A stretch of DNA of 64,000 bases from Bacteroidota bacterium (GTDB lineage: Bacteria > Bacteroidota > Bacteroidia > Chitinophagales > Chitinophagaceae), in NCBI GenBank assembly GCA_023437225.1, contig JAEZGS010000011.1, positions 1 to 64,000 on the forward strand, read 5' to 3'. Below the pieces are notes generated by a model. The model worked only from the letters and a program-made list of their open reading frames with translations, made no database searches and had not been told where the DNA came from. This document shows positions 17,084 through 27,071 of this stretch, in pieces (the stretch's first letter is position 1; every line of letters starts with the position of its first letter). Made by a program: the position numbers and the translations under genes.

Positions 17084-17458
17084 ATGGCAGACTTAAAAGC
17101 ATTTGCTGAGCAGTTGGTTAACCTGACTGTGAAAGAAGTAAACGAATTAGCGAAAATTTTGAAAGACGAGTACGGCATTGAGCCTGCAGCTGCTGCTGTA
17201 GCTGTTGCTGCTCCTGGTGCTGCTGCTGCTCCTGCGGCTGAGGAAAAAACTGCTTTCGACGTAATCCTGAAAAGCGGTGGTGCTAACAAACTGAACGTAG
17301 TTAAGATCGTTAAAGATCTTACTGGTCTTGGTTTGAAAGAAGCAAAAGACCTCGTTGACGGTGCTCCTAAAGCAGTGAAAGAAGGTGTTAGCAAAGCAGA
17401 CGCTGAAGCGCTTGTAGCTAAGCTGAAAGAAGCTGGTGCAGATGTTGAGATCAAGTAA
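17084..17458 (+). CDS. rplL: Large ribosomal subunit protein bL12
   Basis: A 124-residue L7/L12 with the N-terminal dimerisation helix (residues 1-35), an alanine-rich hinge (about 37-53, AAAAVAVAAPGAAAAPA) and the factor-binding domain with the signature KTAFDVILK and GLGLKEAKDLVDGAPK. It is the last gene of the ribosomal operon. A strong terminator follows 28 bases later instead of rpoB, which lies about 11 kb downstream. Confidence 0.97.
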   Translation: MADLKAFAEQLVNLTVKEVNELAKILKDEYGIEPAAAAVAVAAPGAAAAPAAEEKTAFDVILKSGGANKLNVVKIVKDLTGLGLKEAKDLVDGAPKAVKEGVSKADAEALVAKLKEAGADVEIK

Positions 17459-17486
17459 TTGATCGTCACTCGCTAAGTTTATAAAG

Positions 17487-17512
17487 ACCCCGGAATCATT
17501 CCGGGGTTTTTT
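17487..17512 (+). terminator. Strong terminator after rplL
   Basis: ACCCCGGAA and TTCCGGGGT form a 9-bp GC-rich stem around TCA, followed by six T residues. It ends rplKAJL transcription before the inserted cassette. Confidence 0.93.
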
Positions 17513-17570
17513 AATGCATATTGTTATTGAACCACCAATTAATTAAGTAGATTAGGTTTCGATTAGCTTG

Positions 17571-18587
17571 ATGAAAAAAGTCTCCCTTAAAGAAATTGCC
17601 GGCCTTGCCGGAGTATCCGCCTCCACCGTATCACTTATTCTCAATGGGAAAGCCCGTGAGATGCGAATAAGTTCCGCATTGGAGAAAAAGGTTACATCGC
17701 TGGCGCGTAAATCAGGGTATCATCCCAATCAGCTTGCCATCAGCCTCAGAACCGGTAAATCGCAGATACTTGGCCTCATCGTTGAAAGTATTTCAGGTCA
17801 TTTCTTTGCAGCACTTGCCAAGGTAATAGAAGATGAGGCCGAACGCCATGGCTACCGCGTGTTGTACTGCAGCACGGAGAACGATCCGGTGAAAGGCGCG
17901 GAATTGTTACGAATGCTTACTCAGAGAAAAGTGGACGGCTTCCTCATTACGCCAACAAAAGGAATGGAGCAGGAAGTGGCAAAACTTTTCGAGGAAAAAC
18001 AACCCATGGTACTCATCGATTCTTATTTTCCGGGGTTGAAAGTACCGTCGGTAATGGTAGATAACTATGAAGGCGTAACCAAAGGAATGAATTACCTGCT
18101 TGCAAAAGGCTATAGTAAAATCGCTTTCGTAACCATCGATATTCCCCTTGAACAGTTGGGCCTTCGACAAAAGGCGTATTCCGACGCACTCAGAAAGAAG
18201 CACATCACAGTTTCAAAGAAACGAATACTACAGGTTCCGTTCAGTAATACACAGGAGCAAACAATTAAGGCAATTGCCAGCTTCATGAAAGCACAGCCAG
18301 ACTTAGACGCTGTCTTTTTCGCAACCAATTACCTGGGTATCGCCGGACTGGAAAGCATTGGACTGCTAAACCTCAGTATACCTTCCGACATAGCTATTGT
18401 AAGTTTTGATGATGAGGACATATTCCGTTTGTTTCCCCCCGGAATATCCGCTATTCGACAACCGATCGAAGCAATTGCAAAAACAGCCATGGAATTGTTG
18501 ATGAAACAGATCAACAACAAGAAAAGTATACAGCACCACCCACCGGTTCAGATAACTGCTGATTTTATACAGCGAGGCTCCGCCTGA
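17571..18587 (+). CDS. LacI-family transcriptional regulator
   Basis: A 338-residue regulator. The N-terminal LacI helix-turn-helix (KVSLKEIAGLAGVSASTVSL, about residues 3-22) and hinge region are followed by a periplasmic-binding-protein-like effector domain (about 62-335) with ILGLIVES at its start and the strand DAVFFATNYLGIAG near 245. Such proteins bind a palindrome with a central CG and respond to a small sugar-like ligand. The gene lies 351 bases upstream of susC, whose upstream region holds a fitting operator. Upstream in-frame TTG at 17568 is an alternative start. The ligand cannot be predicted. Confidence 0.92.
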   Translation: MKKVSLKEIAGLAGVSASTVSLILNGKAREMRISSALEKKVTSLARKSGYHPNQLAISLRTGKSQILGLIVESISGHFFAALAKVIEDEAERHGYRVLYCSTENDPVKGAELLRMLTQRKVDGFLITPTKGMEQEVAKLFEEKQPMVLIDSYFPGLKVPSVMVDNYEGVTKGMNYLLAKGYSKIAFVTIDIPLEQLGLRQKAYSDALRKKHITVSKKRILQVPFSNTQEQTIKAIASFMKAQPDLDAVFFATNYLGIAGLESIGLLNLSIPSDIAIVSFDDEDIFRLFPPGISAIRQPIEAIAKTAMELLMKQINNKKSIQHHPPVQITADFIQRGSA

Positions 18588-18675
18588 CCTGGATTCGTTG
18601 ATTTTTTTTAGGCTATGTGCGAAGAGAATTTTACCTTTTCAAAAATATTTAAGAAAAAATTCTGCAAATAAATTT

Positions 18676-18693
18676 TGCTAAACCGATTTTGCA
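18676..18693 (+). promoter_or_regulatory. Candidate LacI-family operator upstream of susC
   Basis: TGCTAAACCGATTTTGCA is an 18-base inverted repeat with 14 of 18 symmetric positions and a central CG. Its AAACCG core is common in LacI-family operators. It lies in the 351-base gap between the LacI gene and susC, about 245 bases before the susC ATG. The remainder of this gap shows an additional AAACCGA half-site near 18748 but no clear TAnnTTTG promoter. Confidence 0.55.
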
Positions 18694-18938
18694 GATTCAA
18701 ATTATGTTGATACATTCATGTCGCGCTTTTATTGTTGCCATATAAAAACCGAATCAACTCTTCAGTAAAAGCTCCCATTTTCCCCAACCCAATTACATCA
18801 CGTACCCGTAGAAAAGGAATAGTAGCAGTTAATTTATCGCGTTAAGGTTCAAGGCTGGACTGATGTGTCCGGAAATAATCTTTCATTTAAGATCGGATCT
18901 GGTAGCGCATCCTTGTATTTAATAAATAAAAATTGCTT

Positions 18939-21911
18939 ATGAAACAAAGCTACGCCGAAACAAACGGCTTACTACTGAGCAGATTCCTCATCTTTTCCGT
19001 TGCTCTCCTGTTCATGTTTTCGCCATTATCTCTGATGGCCCAGGATGTACGTGTAACGGGAAAAGTGACGGCATCTAACGGAGAGGTTCTTCCCGGTGTG
19101 ACCATCTTACTGAAGAACACACAAATCTCCACCACAACTGACCAGGAAGGTAATTTTGCGATCAACGTTCCAAACGCACGTGGGACGCTGGTTGTGAGCT
19201 ATGTTGGTTACGCTGAACAAGAGATCAACGTAAATAACAGGGCTGTCATTAACATCACGCTGGAACAAAGCCAGACCTCGCTCAACGAAGTTGTAGTAGT
19301 AGGTTATGGTACCGTTCAAAAACGCGAATTGACCAGTGCGGTCACCACCGTTAGAAGTAAGGATTTCGTACCCGGTGCGGTAAACAGTCCTATGCAACTA
19401 ATTGATGGACGCGTCTCCGGCGTTACCGTATCAAACCCCGCTGCAGCGGATCCGAACCGCGGAACAGATGTTCAGATTCGCGGTGCTGCATCTTTTGCAG
19501 CAGGAAACTCGCCACTTATCATCATCGATGGTATGCCGGGTGGTGATCTAAGGAACCTTGCACAACAAGACATTGAATCCATTACTGTTCTTAAAGACGC
19601 GGCATCCGCTGCTATCTACGGTTCCCGTGGAGCTAACGGTGTGATCCTCGTTGAAACGAAGAAAGGTAAAGCGGGTCGTGTTGTTGTAACTTATGACAGC
19701 TATGTTGAACACGATCGCGTGGCTAACAAGCCAGACATATTATCTCCAGAAGAGTTCCTTGCCAAGAACCGTGATGTTGATCGCGGCGCACGTACAAACT
19801 GGTATGATGAATTGATTCGTGAGAATAACTTCGGCCAAAACCACTTCCTTTCGGTAGCGGGTGGTAGCACCAATACTATCTTTCGTATCTCAGGTAACTA
19901 CCGTACCAAGGAAGGTATTGACATCGCCACCGACAGGAAAGAATATGGCTTCCGTGGTAACTTCCACCAAAAGGCGATAGATGGATTCCTTGAAGTGATG
20001 GGAAATATCTCCTACAGGATCGCCAATGAAGAATATACCAACTACGGGGCATTCCAACAGGCTGTAAAATTGAATCCAACCATCCCAATCTATGATCCGA
20101 ACAATCCCCGGAAATTCAATACCCTTCAGGGTTTCGATACATACAATCCGATTCAGGATCTTATGGCAAGGGATAATGGTGCGGACCAGACCTATTCAAT
20201 CGTTGACTTTACATTCCGTCTGAACCTGCTCAAGAATTTAAGTACAGACCTGAAAGTTGCAAGGCAGGGCCGCGATATGTGGAGACGTGAATACTATACA
20301 ACCGAAGCTGCCGAATCGATAAACAACAGTCGCCGTGGCCGCGCTCGTTTGCAGAATGAAAAATGGACAGATTATACATTGGAGTGGACAGGTAACTATG
20401 CAACAAGCATTGGAGCTCATGACTTCAAGATTGTCGGTGGTTATTCTTACCAGGAGTTCAATAATTACGGTTTCTGGGCCGAGAATATGAACTTCCCTTC
20501 GGAGGCTTTCACTTACAACAATCTTGATGCCGGTGACTGGAACAGGCAGGATGGACGTTTGGGTATGGACTCCTGGAGAAGCAAAGAGAAAACCATAGCA
20601 TTCCTTTCACGCGCCACTTATGATTTTGACGATACTTACTTCCTCACCGCTTCATTACGTTATGAAGGAAACAGTAAGTTCGGTGCAAATAACAAATGGG
20701 GATTATTCCCCTCTGTTTCTGCGGCATGGAGAATTTCAAACCTCGGTGCATTCAGCAACATCGATGCGATAGATGATCTGAAACTTCGTTTCTCATATGG
20801 AGTTACAGGACGTTCCGGATTCGGACGTTACACTGCATTGGCGCGTTATACAGGATACGGAAGATACCTCAATGATGAGGGACAGTGGATACAGGTATAT
20901 GGTCCTGGTAATAACTACAACCCTGATCTTCGTTGGGAAAAAGCCATCGCATATAACCTCGGTCTGGATTTCGAATTGTTCGGACGTCGTCTTAGCGGTA
21001 GTCTCGACGCGTTCCTGCGTAAGGGTAGTGATCTTATCAACGATTACAATGTACCGGTTCCTCCATACTTACATGACCGTATGTTCGTGAACGTGGGTAC
21101 ACAATCAAACCGCGGTATCGAACTTACTCTTAACTATGATGTTGTTCGCAGTAAGAATTTCAATTACTCAACCAACATCGTTGCATCTTATGCGAAATCA
21201 CGCATGGATGAGTTCTCAAACGAAAGCTTTATTGGTGACCGCAGAAACCTTGGAAGCTTACCATCACCAGGTAACCCGGGAGAAGCATATCGTCTTGAAG
21301 AAGGCGTTGAGATCGGAAGCTTCTTTGGTTATCGTTATGCTGGTGTAAATGACGAAGGCAAGATCCTGATCTGGAAAGATGGTGTTGTTGGTAAGGAAGC
21401 CATCATTGCATCTTCAGAAGCAGTTGCCGATAGGGATAAGACCTATATCGGACACGGTATGCCGCGTTATGAACTGGCATGGGGACATAATCTTCAATTC
21501 AATCGGTTCGATCTTACAGCATTCTTCCGCGGTAGATTCGATTATCAGATCATCAACCTCTACCAGATGTATTACGGACTTCAGGCTGAACCAAACGTAA
21601 ACCTGTTGACTGATGCATATGAGAAGAATGGTCATATCACATCAGGAAAAGTTATCACCGATTACTTCCTTGAGAGTGGTGATTATTTCAAACTGGATAA
21701 TATAACTCTTGGCTGGTCGCCGAACATTAAGGTGAATAAGATAAACAGCTTAAGACTGTATGCAACAGTGAAGAATGTGTTCACAATAACCAACTATTCA
21801 GGATTGGATCCCACAACTGTAGGTGTGACAGGCCTTACACCGGGATATGGCGATCTTAATGTGTATCCCATCGCACGCAATTTTACACTCGGGGCACAGA
21901 TCACATTTTAA
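18939..21911 (+). CDS. SusC/RagA-family TonB-dependent transporter
   Basis: A 990-residue outer membrane importer. A long signal peptide (to about residue 34, ending SLMAQ) is followed by a carboxypeptidase-regulatory-like domain (about 36-110). The TonB box/plug contains NEVVVVGYGTVQKRELTSAV (about 114-133), the SusC signature LKDAASAAIYGSRGANGVI and then the 22-strand barrel, ending FTLGAQITF. SusC works with its SusD lipoprotein in a pedal-bin complex to import oligosaccharides or peptides. I used the ATG at 18939; a TTG two codons earlier is unlikely. It forms a transcription unit with susD 23 bases downstream. Confidence 0.95.
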   Translation: MKQSYAETNGLLLSRFLIFSVALLFMFSPLSLMAQDVRVTGKVTASNGEVLPGVTILLKNTQISTTTDQEGNFAINVPNARGTLVVSYVGYAEQEINVNNRAVINITLEQSQTSLNEVVVVGYGTVQKRELTSAVTTVRSKDFVPGAVNSPMQLIDGRVSGVTVSNPAAADPNRGTDVQIRGAASFAAGNSPLIIIDGMPGGDLRNLAQQDIESITVLKDAASAAIYGSRGANGVILVETKKGKAGRVVVTYDSYVEHDRVANKPDILSPEEFLAKNRDVDRGARTNWYDELIRENNFGQNHFLSVAGGSTNTIFRISGNYRTKEGIDIATDRKEYGFRGNFHQKAIDGFLEVMGNISYRIANEEYTNYGAFQQAVKLNPTIPIYDPNNPRKFNTLQGFDTYNPIQDLMARDNGADQTYSIVDFTFRLNLLKNLSTDLKVARQGRDMWRREYYTTEAAESINNSRRGRARLQNEKWTDYTLEWTGNYATSIGAHDFKIVGGYSYQEFNNYGFWAENMNFPSEAFTYNNLDAGDWNRQDGRLGMDSWRSKEKTIAFLSRATYDFDDTYFLTASLRYEGNSKFGANNKWGLFPSVSAAWRISNLGAFSNIDAIDDLKLRFSYGVTGRSGFGRYTALARYTGYGRYLNDEGQWIQVYGPGNNYNPDLRWEKAIAYNLGLDFELFGRRLSGSLDAFLRKGSDLINDYNVPVPPYLHDRMFVNVGTQSNRGIELTLNYDVVRSKNFNYSTNIVASYAKSRMDEFSNESFIGDRRNLGSLPSPGNPGEAYRLEEGVEIGSFFGYRYAGVNDEGKILIWKDGVVGKEAIIASSEAVADRDKTYIGHGMPRYELAWGHNLQFNRFDLTAFFRGRFDYQIINLYQMYYGLQAEPNVNLLTDAYEKNGHITSGKVITDYFLESGDYFKLDNITLGWSPNIKVNKINSLRLYATVKNVFTITNYSGLDPTTVGVTGLTPGYGDLNVYPIARNFTLGAQITF

Positions 21912-21934
21912 TTCAATCCTAAAAACTATTGAAC

Positions 21935-23620
21935 ATGATTAAGAAATTTTTAGCGGCATTGATGGTGATAAGTATAGCGGTCCCATCATGTACCAAACTA
22001 GATGAAGAGGCATTTGATATATTGCCGGCCGAAACGTATTATCAGGATAAGAACTCCGTTATCGCTGCGTTGACCCGCCCTTATGAGCATGGTCACTGGA
22101 CAGGATGGGATGGCGATCGCTGGATACTTCAGGAATTGACCGCAGACAATTTTGTATGGACACAGAAAGGTAAACACGGCTATGATAATGGCGACTGGGT
22201 GCGCATGCATGGACACGCATGGACTCCAGAACAAGGTCAGATCAACGGTGGCTGGGTTGGCCCATACCAGGGTATTATGCAAACGATCGTTGTGATAAAC
22301 GACCTCCAGAAACTGGATTACCCTTCACTGGGCATGACTGAAGCCGACAAGGCACAACACATTGCGGAACTCCGCACATTGAGAGCATGGTTCTATCTGT
22401 TCCTTATCGACTTTTTTAGAAATGTACCGATACAAACAGAAGTTGGAAAGCTTACCGCACAGTCAACGCCGCAGGAAGTATTCAACTATATTGAAACAGA
22501 ACTCAAAGAGTCTTTGCCAGGTCTTCCTAAAAACGGCCCGGCCGCACGTTGGGACCAGGGAGGCGCTGCTGCTTTGTTGGTGCGTTTGTATCTGAACTCT
22601 GAAGCATGGACAGGCACACCGAAATACACAGAGTGCGCAACCATAGCACAGGAGATTATCGATGGCAAGTATGGTAATTACCAGATCGATCCAGACTATC
22701 GCGGACCATTCCGTTCTGGTGTAAACAATTATCGTTCGCCTGAGAATATATTCGAGTTTGTTCATGCAAAGGAATACCTCGAGATGGGATGGATCTGGAA
22801 TACAATGATGCACTACCAGGCGAGATTCTCTCTGGACAATGACTGGGGTAGCTGGAATGGTATTCACCTGACACCATCACGGGATCTTGAAGGAAATCTT
22901 TACAATTACGAGTTAGGTATGCCTTATGAGCGTTATCCCGATACCGATAAACGTAAGCAACCGTTCAGGACTACTGCACAGGGTGGACAATATGAAGGTT
23001 TCTTCCTGATTGGAACACAATACGAATTTGATAAGGCGAAAGGATTCGGATTCGACAGCACAAAAGTTGTGAATGGAACCGAAGAATATAATGGTAAACC
23101 GCTTGTTTTCGTTGACCAGGTGGGTCGATTCTCTGAAAGGCCGGGAGGTCGCTGGGGTGAAGGATCTCACGTAACAACGGGTGAAGAAAATTCAGGCGTG
23201 CGCCTCATCAAGTTTCCATGGTTGCCAATGAGCCAGAATCTTTTCCAGTTCAACTCAGCGCCTGAAATACGCCTTGCCGAGATATACTACAGTCTTGCTG
23301 AATGTAAATACCGTGCAGGAGATAAAGTTGCGGCAGCAAAACTTCTGGATGCAGTTCGCAAGCGCAACTATACAGACGCCAATTGGCCTGCTCAGAGCTA
23401 TGAGAACAACATCGCGCGACTTACTGATGACGAATTTGTGATCGAGCTGGGTCGCGAGTTCCTCGGGGAAAGGCATAGAAGAACCGACCTCGTACGTTGG
23501 GATCGCTTCGGCAATGAGTGGTGGGATAAACCGGCTGATACAAAAGATCGCTCGGTGTTCCCGATCCCTTACAACGCGCTTACTTCAAATCCATTACTAG
23601 AACCAAACGGTTATGAATAG
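21935..23620 (+). CDS. SusD/RagB-family substrate-binding lipoprotein
   Basis: A 561-residue surface lipoprotein with a lipobox at residues 16-19 (IAVPSC) followed by TKLDEE. The body is the tetratricopeptide-based SusD fold, with LRTLRAWFYLFLIDFFRNVP near residue 140 and the C-terminal region ELGREFLGERHRRTDLVRWD leading to the usual closing SNPLLEPNGY. It binds the ligand and closes over the SusC barrel. No glycoside hydrolase follows, so the substrate is not indicated. Confidence 0.94.
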   Translation: MIKKFLAALMVISIAVPSCTKLDEEAFDILPAETYYQDKNSVIAALTRPYEHGHWTGWDGDRWILQELTADNFVWTQKGKHGYDNGDWVRMHGHAWTPEQGQINGGWVGPYQGIMQTIVVINDLQKLDYPSLGMTEADKAQHIAELRTLRAWFYLFLIDFFRNVPIQTEVGKLTAQSTPQEVFNYIETELKESLPGLPKNGPAARWDQGGAAALLVRLYLNSEAWTGTPKYTECATIAQEIIDGKYGNYQIDPDYRGPFRSGVNNYRSPENIFEFVHAKEYLEMGWIWNTMMHYQARFSLDNDWGSWNGIHLTPSRDLEGNLYNYELGMPYERYPDTDKRKQPFRTTAQGGQYEGFFLIGTQYEFDKAKGFGFDSTKVVNGTEEYNGKPLVFVDQVGRFSERPGGRWGEGSHVTTGEENSGVRLIKFPWLPMSQNLFQFNSAPEIRLAEIYYSLAECKYRAGDKVAAAKLLDAVRKRNYTDANWPAQSYENNIARLTDDEFVIELGREFLGERHRRTDLVRWDRFGNEWWDKPADTKDRSVFPIPYNALTSNPLLEPNGYE

Positions 23621-23670
23621 GATGAGCGACTGAGTAACATGAAAAACCATATACATGTATCGGGTATTAT

Positions 23671-23707
23671 AAACCGTCTTAGAATCTTCTAAGACGGTTT
23701 CCCTTTT
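23671..23707 (+). terminator. Terminator-like hairpin after susD
   Basis: AAACCGTCTTAGA and TCTAAGACGGTTT pair perfectly over 13 bp around ATCT, followed by CCCTTTTCTT. The T-run is interrupted, so partial read-through into the next gene is likely and could set the ratio of SusCD to the downstream lipoproteins. Confidence 0.7.
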
Positions 23708-23726
23708 CTTAACTCCAACCTACACC

Positions 23727-26700
23727 ATGAGATATTTGCTTGCTATTGCGGCTTTTGCCAGCTTGTTCGGTCTTGCGCATTGCAACGACCGCGAACAAGA
23801 TGCTGATGTAAAGCATGAGCCACCGTTATTTTCCCTATTGTCTCCTGACCAGACAAACATTCATTTCGTCAATAAACTTGAAGAAGGTCCTGCCACCAAT
23901 GTTATGATGTATGAGTACTTCTACAATGGTGGAGGTGTTGCTATTGGTGATCTGAATAACGATGGACTTGATGACATCTACTTTTCCTCCAACATGCAAT
24001 CAAACAAACTATATCTCAACAAGGGAGAAATGCAGTTTGAAGATATTACTGAAGCAAGTGGGGTAGGTGCACGCAATGGACCCTGGAAGACAGGTGTTGT
24101 CATGGCCGATGTAAACGGTGATAAATTGTTGGACATATATGTTTGTTATTCGGGTAATCTAAGACCTGAAAGATTGATCGGACAACTGTTCATAAACAAA
24201 GGCAATAACAAAGACAAGGTACCCGTGTTCGAAGACATGACCGCGGCTTACGGCCTTGCACAGCCGGCAAACAGCACACAGGCGGTTTTCTTCGATTACG
24301 ATAAAGACAGTGATCTTGATTTGTTCCTTCTCAACCACAATCCCAATACGCTTCCGCCAGTCGACGATGCTTCAATAGCGGAAATGCTCAAGGCCACTGA
24401 CCCTGCTGCCGGATTGCGTTTATACAGAAATATGTTGATTGAAACCAGGAAGCCTTCCTTCCAGGATGTTACTGCCCAGGCCGGATTGCATATGAGTCCG
24501 CTTAATTACGGGCTTGGCGTTGGTGTTGCCGATATAAACAATGATGGTTGGCAGGATATCTATGTTTCGAATGACTATATCGCTCCGGACTTTTTATATA
24601 TCAATAATGGCGATGGAACGTTCACGGATCAGTTGCGCAATTCGATAGGACATGTTTCACATTTCTCTATGGGCAATGATATAGCAGATATAAACAACGA
24701 TGGACTACAGGACATCTTCACACTCGATATGTTGCCTGAAGATAATCGCAGGCAAAAACTATTGTTTGCCCCTGATAATTATGAGAAGTTCAATCTTAAT
24801 GTAAAAGTCGGTTTCCACTATCAGTACATGCGCAATATGTTGCAATTGAATAATGGTGATGGTACGTTCAGTGAAATAGGACAACTTGCCGGAATATCTG
24901 CTACAGATTGGAGTTGGGCCTCACTCTTTGCAGACTATGACAACGACGGATGGAAAGACCTGTATATAACAAACGGTTATCTGCGCGATTATACCAACCA
25001 GGATTTTGTGAAGTATATGACCTCTTATCTCCAACAAGTGAATCGTAATTTGACGGATGAAGAGGTGCTTGAACTTATTCATAAAATGCCCGCTTCAGAT
25101 GTTGTCAATTACATGTTTCAAAATAACGGGGATCTGAGTTTTACAAACAGAGTATCTGACTGGGGTGTTAATAATCCATCAAATAGTAACGGCGCATCAT
25201 ACGCTGATCTTGATAATGATGGAGATCTCGACCTGGTAGTGAATAATATCAATCGCGAAGCTTTTGTTTACAGGAATGAAGCAGGAGAAAGAAGAAAACA
25301 TAATTATTTAAAAGTGAAACTGAATGGTGAGGGTGCTAACACTAATGGAATTGGCGCCAGGATCTACCTGCACGCGGGAAGTTCAAAACAATTTGTTGAA
25401 CAAATGCCTGTGCGTGGATATCAATCATCAGTAACTCCTCTATTGCATTTTGGAATTGGAACAGTGGATAGAATAGATTCAGTAATTATTGAATGGCTGT
25501 CAGGAAAACGACAAGTGGTTGTGAACGTGAAAAAAAATGAATTGCTTCAATTGAATGAAGCAAACGCTACACCATATAAGCGCGTAAACGTATCTGCTCC
25601 TACACTTTTTGAAAAACAAAAAGACATCGATCATATTGTTGCAACGGGCAATGTAAATGATTTCAAGAGGCAGCCTTTGATGGTAAATCCCTTATCGGTA
25701 ATAGGCCCATGTATGGCGAAAGGGGATGTGAATAAGGATGGCATTGAAGATGTGTATATCGGTGGTGCAAATGGATCTGCCGGCATAATTTACCTGCAAC
25801 AAAAAAGCGGCAATTTTACTTCCAGGCGAACTGCAGCATTTGAATCTGATAACAAACACTATGATGCGGATGCATTATTTCTCGATGCCAATGCAGATGG
25901 AAATCTTGATCTGTATGTTGTGAGCGGCGGATATCACAATCTTCTTCCCGGAGATCCATTGCTCCAGGACAGACTTTACCTTGGAAATGGTCGGGGTGAT
26001 TTTGCACGAGCAGATAAGGCACTTCCTTTTATGAGTGCTTCGAAGTCGTGCGTCACATCTGCTGATGTAAATGCAGACGGTTATCCCGATCTCTTTGTGG
26101 GCGGACGAAATATTCCGGGACGTTATCCCGAAATTCCAGAGAGCTATTTGTTGATTAACGATGGTAAAGGCAACTTCATTAATCAGACTTTGAAGTACTC
26201 TTCCACTCTCGCAACAGTTGGAATGATATCCGACGCTGAATTCGAAGACATAAACGGCGATAAGAAACCTGATCTTGTGGTTGCCGGCGATTGGATGCCG
26301 ATCACGATTTTTATTAATGACGGATCGAAATTTACTGATCAAACGAACACATACTTCGACCAGCAGCGTTCGGGCTGGTGGAATAGTTTGCAATTTGTAG
26401 ATGTTAACCATGACGGTGTTAAGGATCTGGTGGCCGGTAACCATGGACTTAATGCTCAATGCAAGGTGAGTGATAAAGAACCTGCCAAATTGTATTATTC
26501 GGACTTTGACAATAACGGCTCCATTGATCCCATATTTACCCAGTATGTTCAGGGTAGAAGTTATCCTTACGTTTCGCGTGATGAATTGTTAGACCAGGTA
26601 AGCCTGATGCGCACAAGATTTCCAGATTATAAATCATATGCTGATGCTACTGTGGATAAGATATTCAGTAAAGAAGAATGGGATTCAGTCAGGGAACTTA

Positions 26701-27071
26701 GAGCAAACGAGTTAAAGACAATGCTCTTCGTGCGAAACAAAGACAATAAATTCGTTTCAAAGCAACTTCCTGTGCAGGCACAATTCGCGCCCGTATTTGT
26801 GATTGAATCTGCAGATTTCAATTCAGATGGATTTACCGATCTTTTGTTATGTGGTAATATTCACAGTGCGCGATTGCGTTTTGGTAAGACAGACGCCAAT
26901 CATGGCGTTGTGCTGCTTAATAATGGTAAGGGAGAATTTTCTTATGTTAACCAAAAACAAAGCGGTCTAAATTTGAATGGTGACGTACGCAGCGCCGTTG
27001 TATTGAAGGATCGGTTGCTTATCGGCGTTGATCAACAGCCGGTAATGCAATTAAAATTTGCTAGTAAATGA
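23727..27071 (+). CDS. Large FG-GAP/VCBS repeat lipoprotein with ASPIC/UnbV domain
   Basis: A 1,114-residue lipoprotein (lipobox LAHC, Cys19). About 14 calcium-binding loops of the type DxNxDGxxD occur in two sets. The first runs from about residue 75 to 500 (GDLNNDGLDDIYF, ADINNDGWQDIYV, ADYDNDGWKDLYI). The second runs from about 665 to 1040 (GDVNKDGIEDVYI, ADVNADGYPDLFV, ADFNSDGFTDLLL). They imply two integrin-like beta-propellers. Between them (about 525-605) is an ASPIC/UnbV domain, with GIGARIYLHAGS and LHFGIGTVDRIDSVIIEWLSG. Such proteins often accompany SusCD pairs, but their role is unproven. The stop overlaps the next start (ATGA), so the two are translationally coupled. Confidence 0.88.
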   Translation: MRYLLAIAAFASLFGLAHCNDREQDADVKHEPPLFSLLSPDQTNIHFVNKLEEGPATNVMMYEYFYNGGGVAIGDLNNDGLDDIYFSSNMQSNKLYLNKGEMQFEDITEASGVGARNGPWKTGVVMADVNGDKLLDIYVCYSGNLRPERLIGQLFINKGNNKDKVPVFEDMTAAYGLAQPANSTQAVFFDYDKDSDLDLFLLNHNPNTLPPVDDASIAEMLKATDPAAGLRLYRNMLIETRKPSFQDVTAQAGLHMSPLNYGLGVGVADINNDGWQDIYVSNDYIAPDFLYINNGDGTFTDQLRNSIGHVSHFSMGNDIADINNDGLQDIFTLDMLPEDNRRQKLLFAPDNYEKFNLNVKVGFHYQYMRNMLQLNNGDGTFSEIGQLAGISATDWSWASLFADYDNDGWKDLYITNGYLRDYTNQDFVKYMTSYLQQVNRNLTDEEVLELIHKMPASDVVNYMFQNNGDLSFTNRVSDWGVNNPSNSNGASYADLDNDGDLDLVVNNINREAFVYRNEAGERRKHNYLKVKLNGEGANTNGIGARIYLHAGSSKQFVEQMPVRGYQSSVTPLLHFGIGTVDRIDSVIIEWLSGKRQVVVNVKKNELLQLNEANATPYKRVNVSAPTLFEKQKDIDHIVATGNVNDFKRQPLMVNPLSVIGPCMAKGDVNKDGIEDVYIGGANGSAGIIYLQQKSGNFTSRRTAAFESDNKHYDADALFLDANADGNLDLYVVSGGYHNLLPGDPLLQDRLYLGNGRGDFARADKALPFMSASKSCVTSADVNADGYPDLFVGGRNIPGRYPEIPESYLLINDGKGNFINQTLKYSSTLATVGMISDAEFEDINGDKKPDLVVAGDWMPITIFINDGSKFTDQTNTYFDQQRSGWWNSLQFVDVNHDGVKDLVAGNHGLNAQCKVSDKEPAKLYYSDFDNNGSIDPIFTQYVQGRSYPYVSRDELLDQVSLMRTRFPDYKSYADATVDKIFSKEEWDSVRELRANELKTMLFVRNKDNKFVSKQLPVQAQFAPVFVIESADFNSDGFTDLLLCGNIHSARLRFGKTDANHGVVLLNNGKGEFSYVNQKQSGLNLNGDVRSAVVLKDRLLIGVDQQPVMQLKFASK

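Noticed and set aside
16882..17469. 195-residue minus-strand frame across rplL
   Set aside because: It is the antisense of the alanine-rich hinge and body of rplL and of the rplJ end; no family match and no start context.
25875..26459. 194-residue minus-strand frame inside the FG-GAP gene
   Set aside because: Repeated DxNxDG codons give long open antisense frames; the plus-strand protein is coherent over its whole length.
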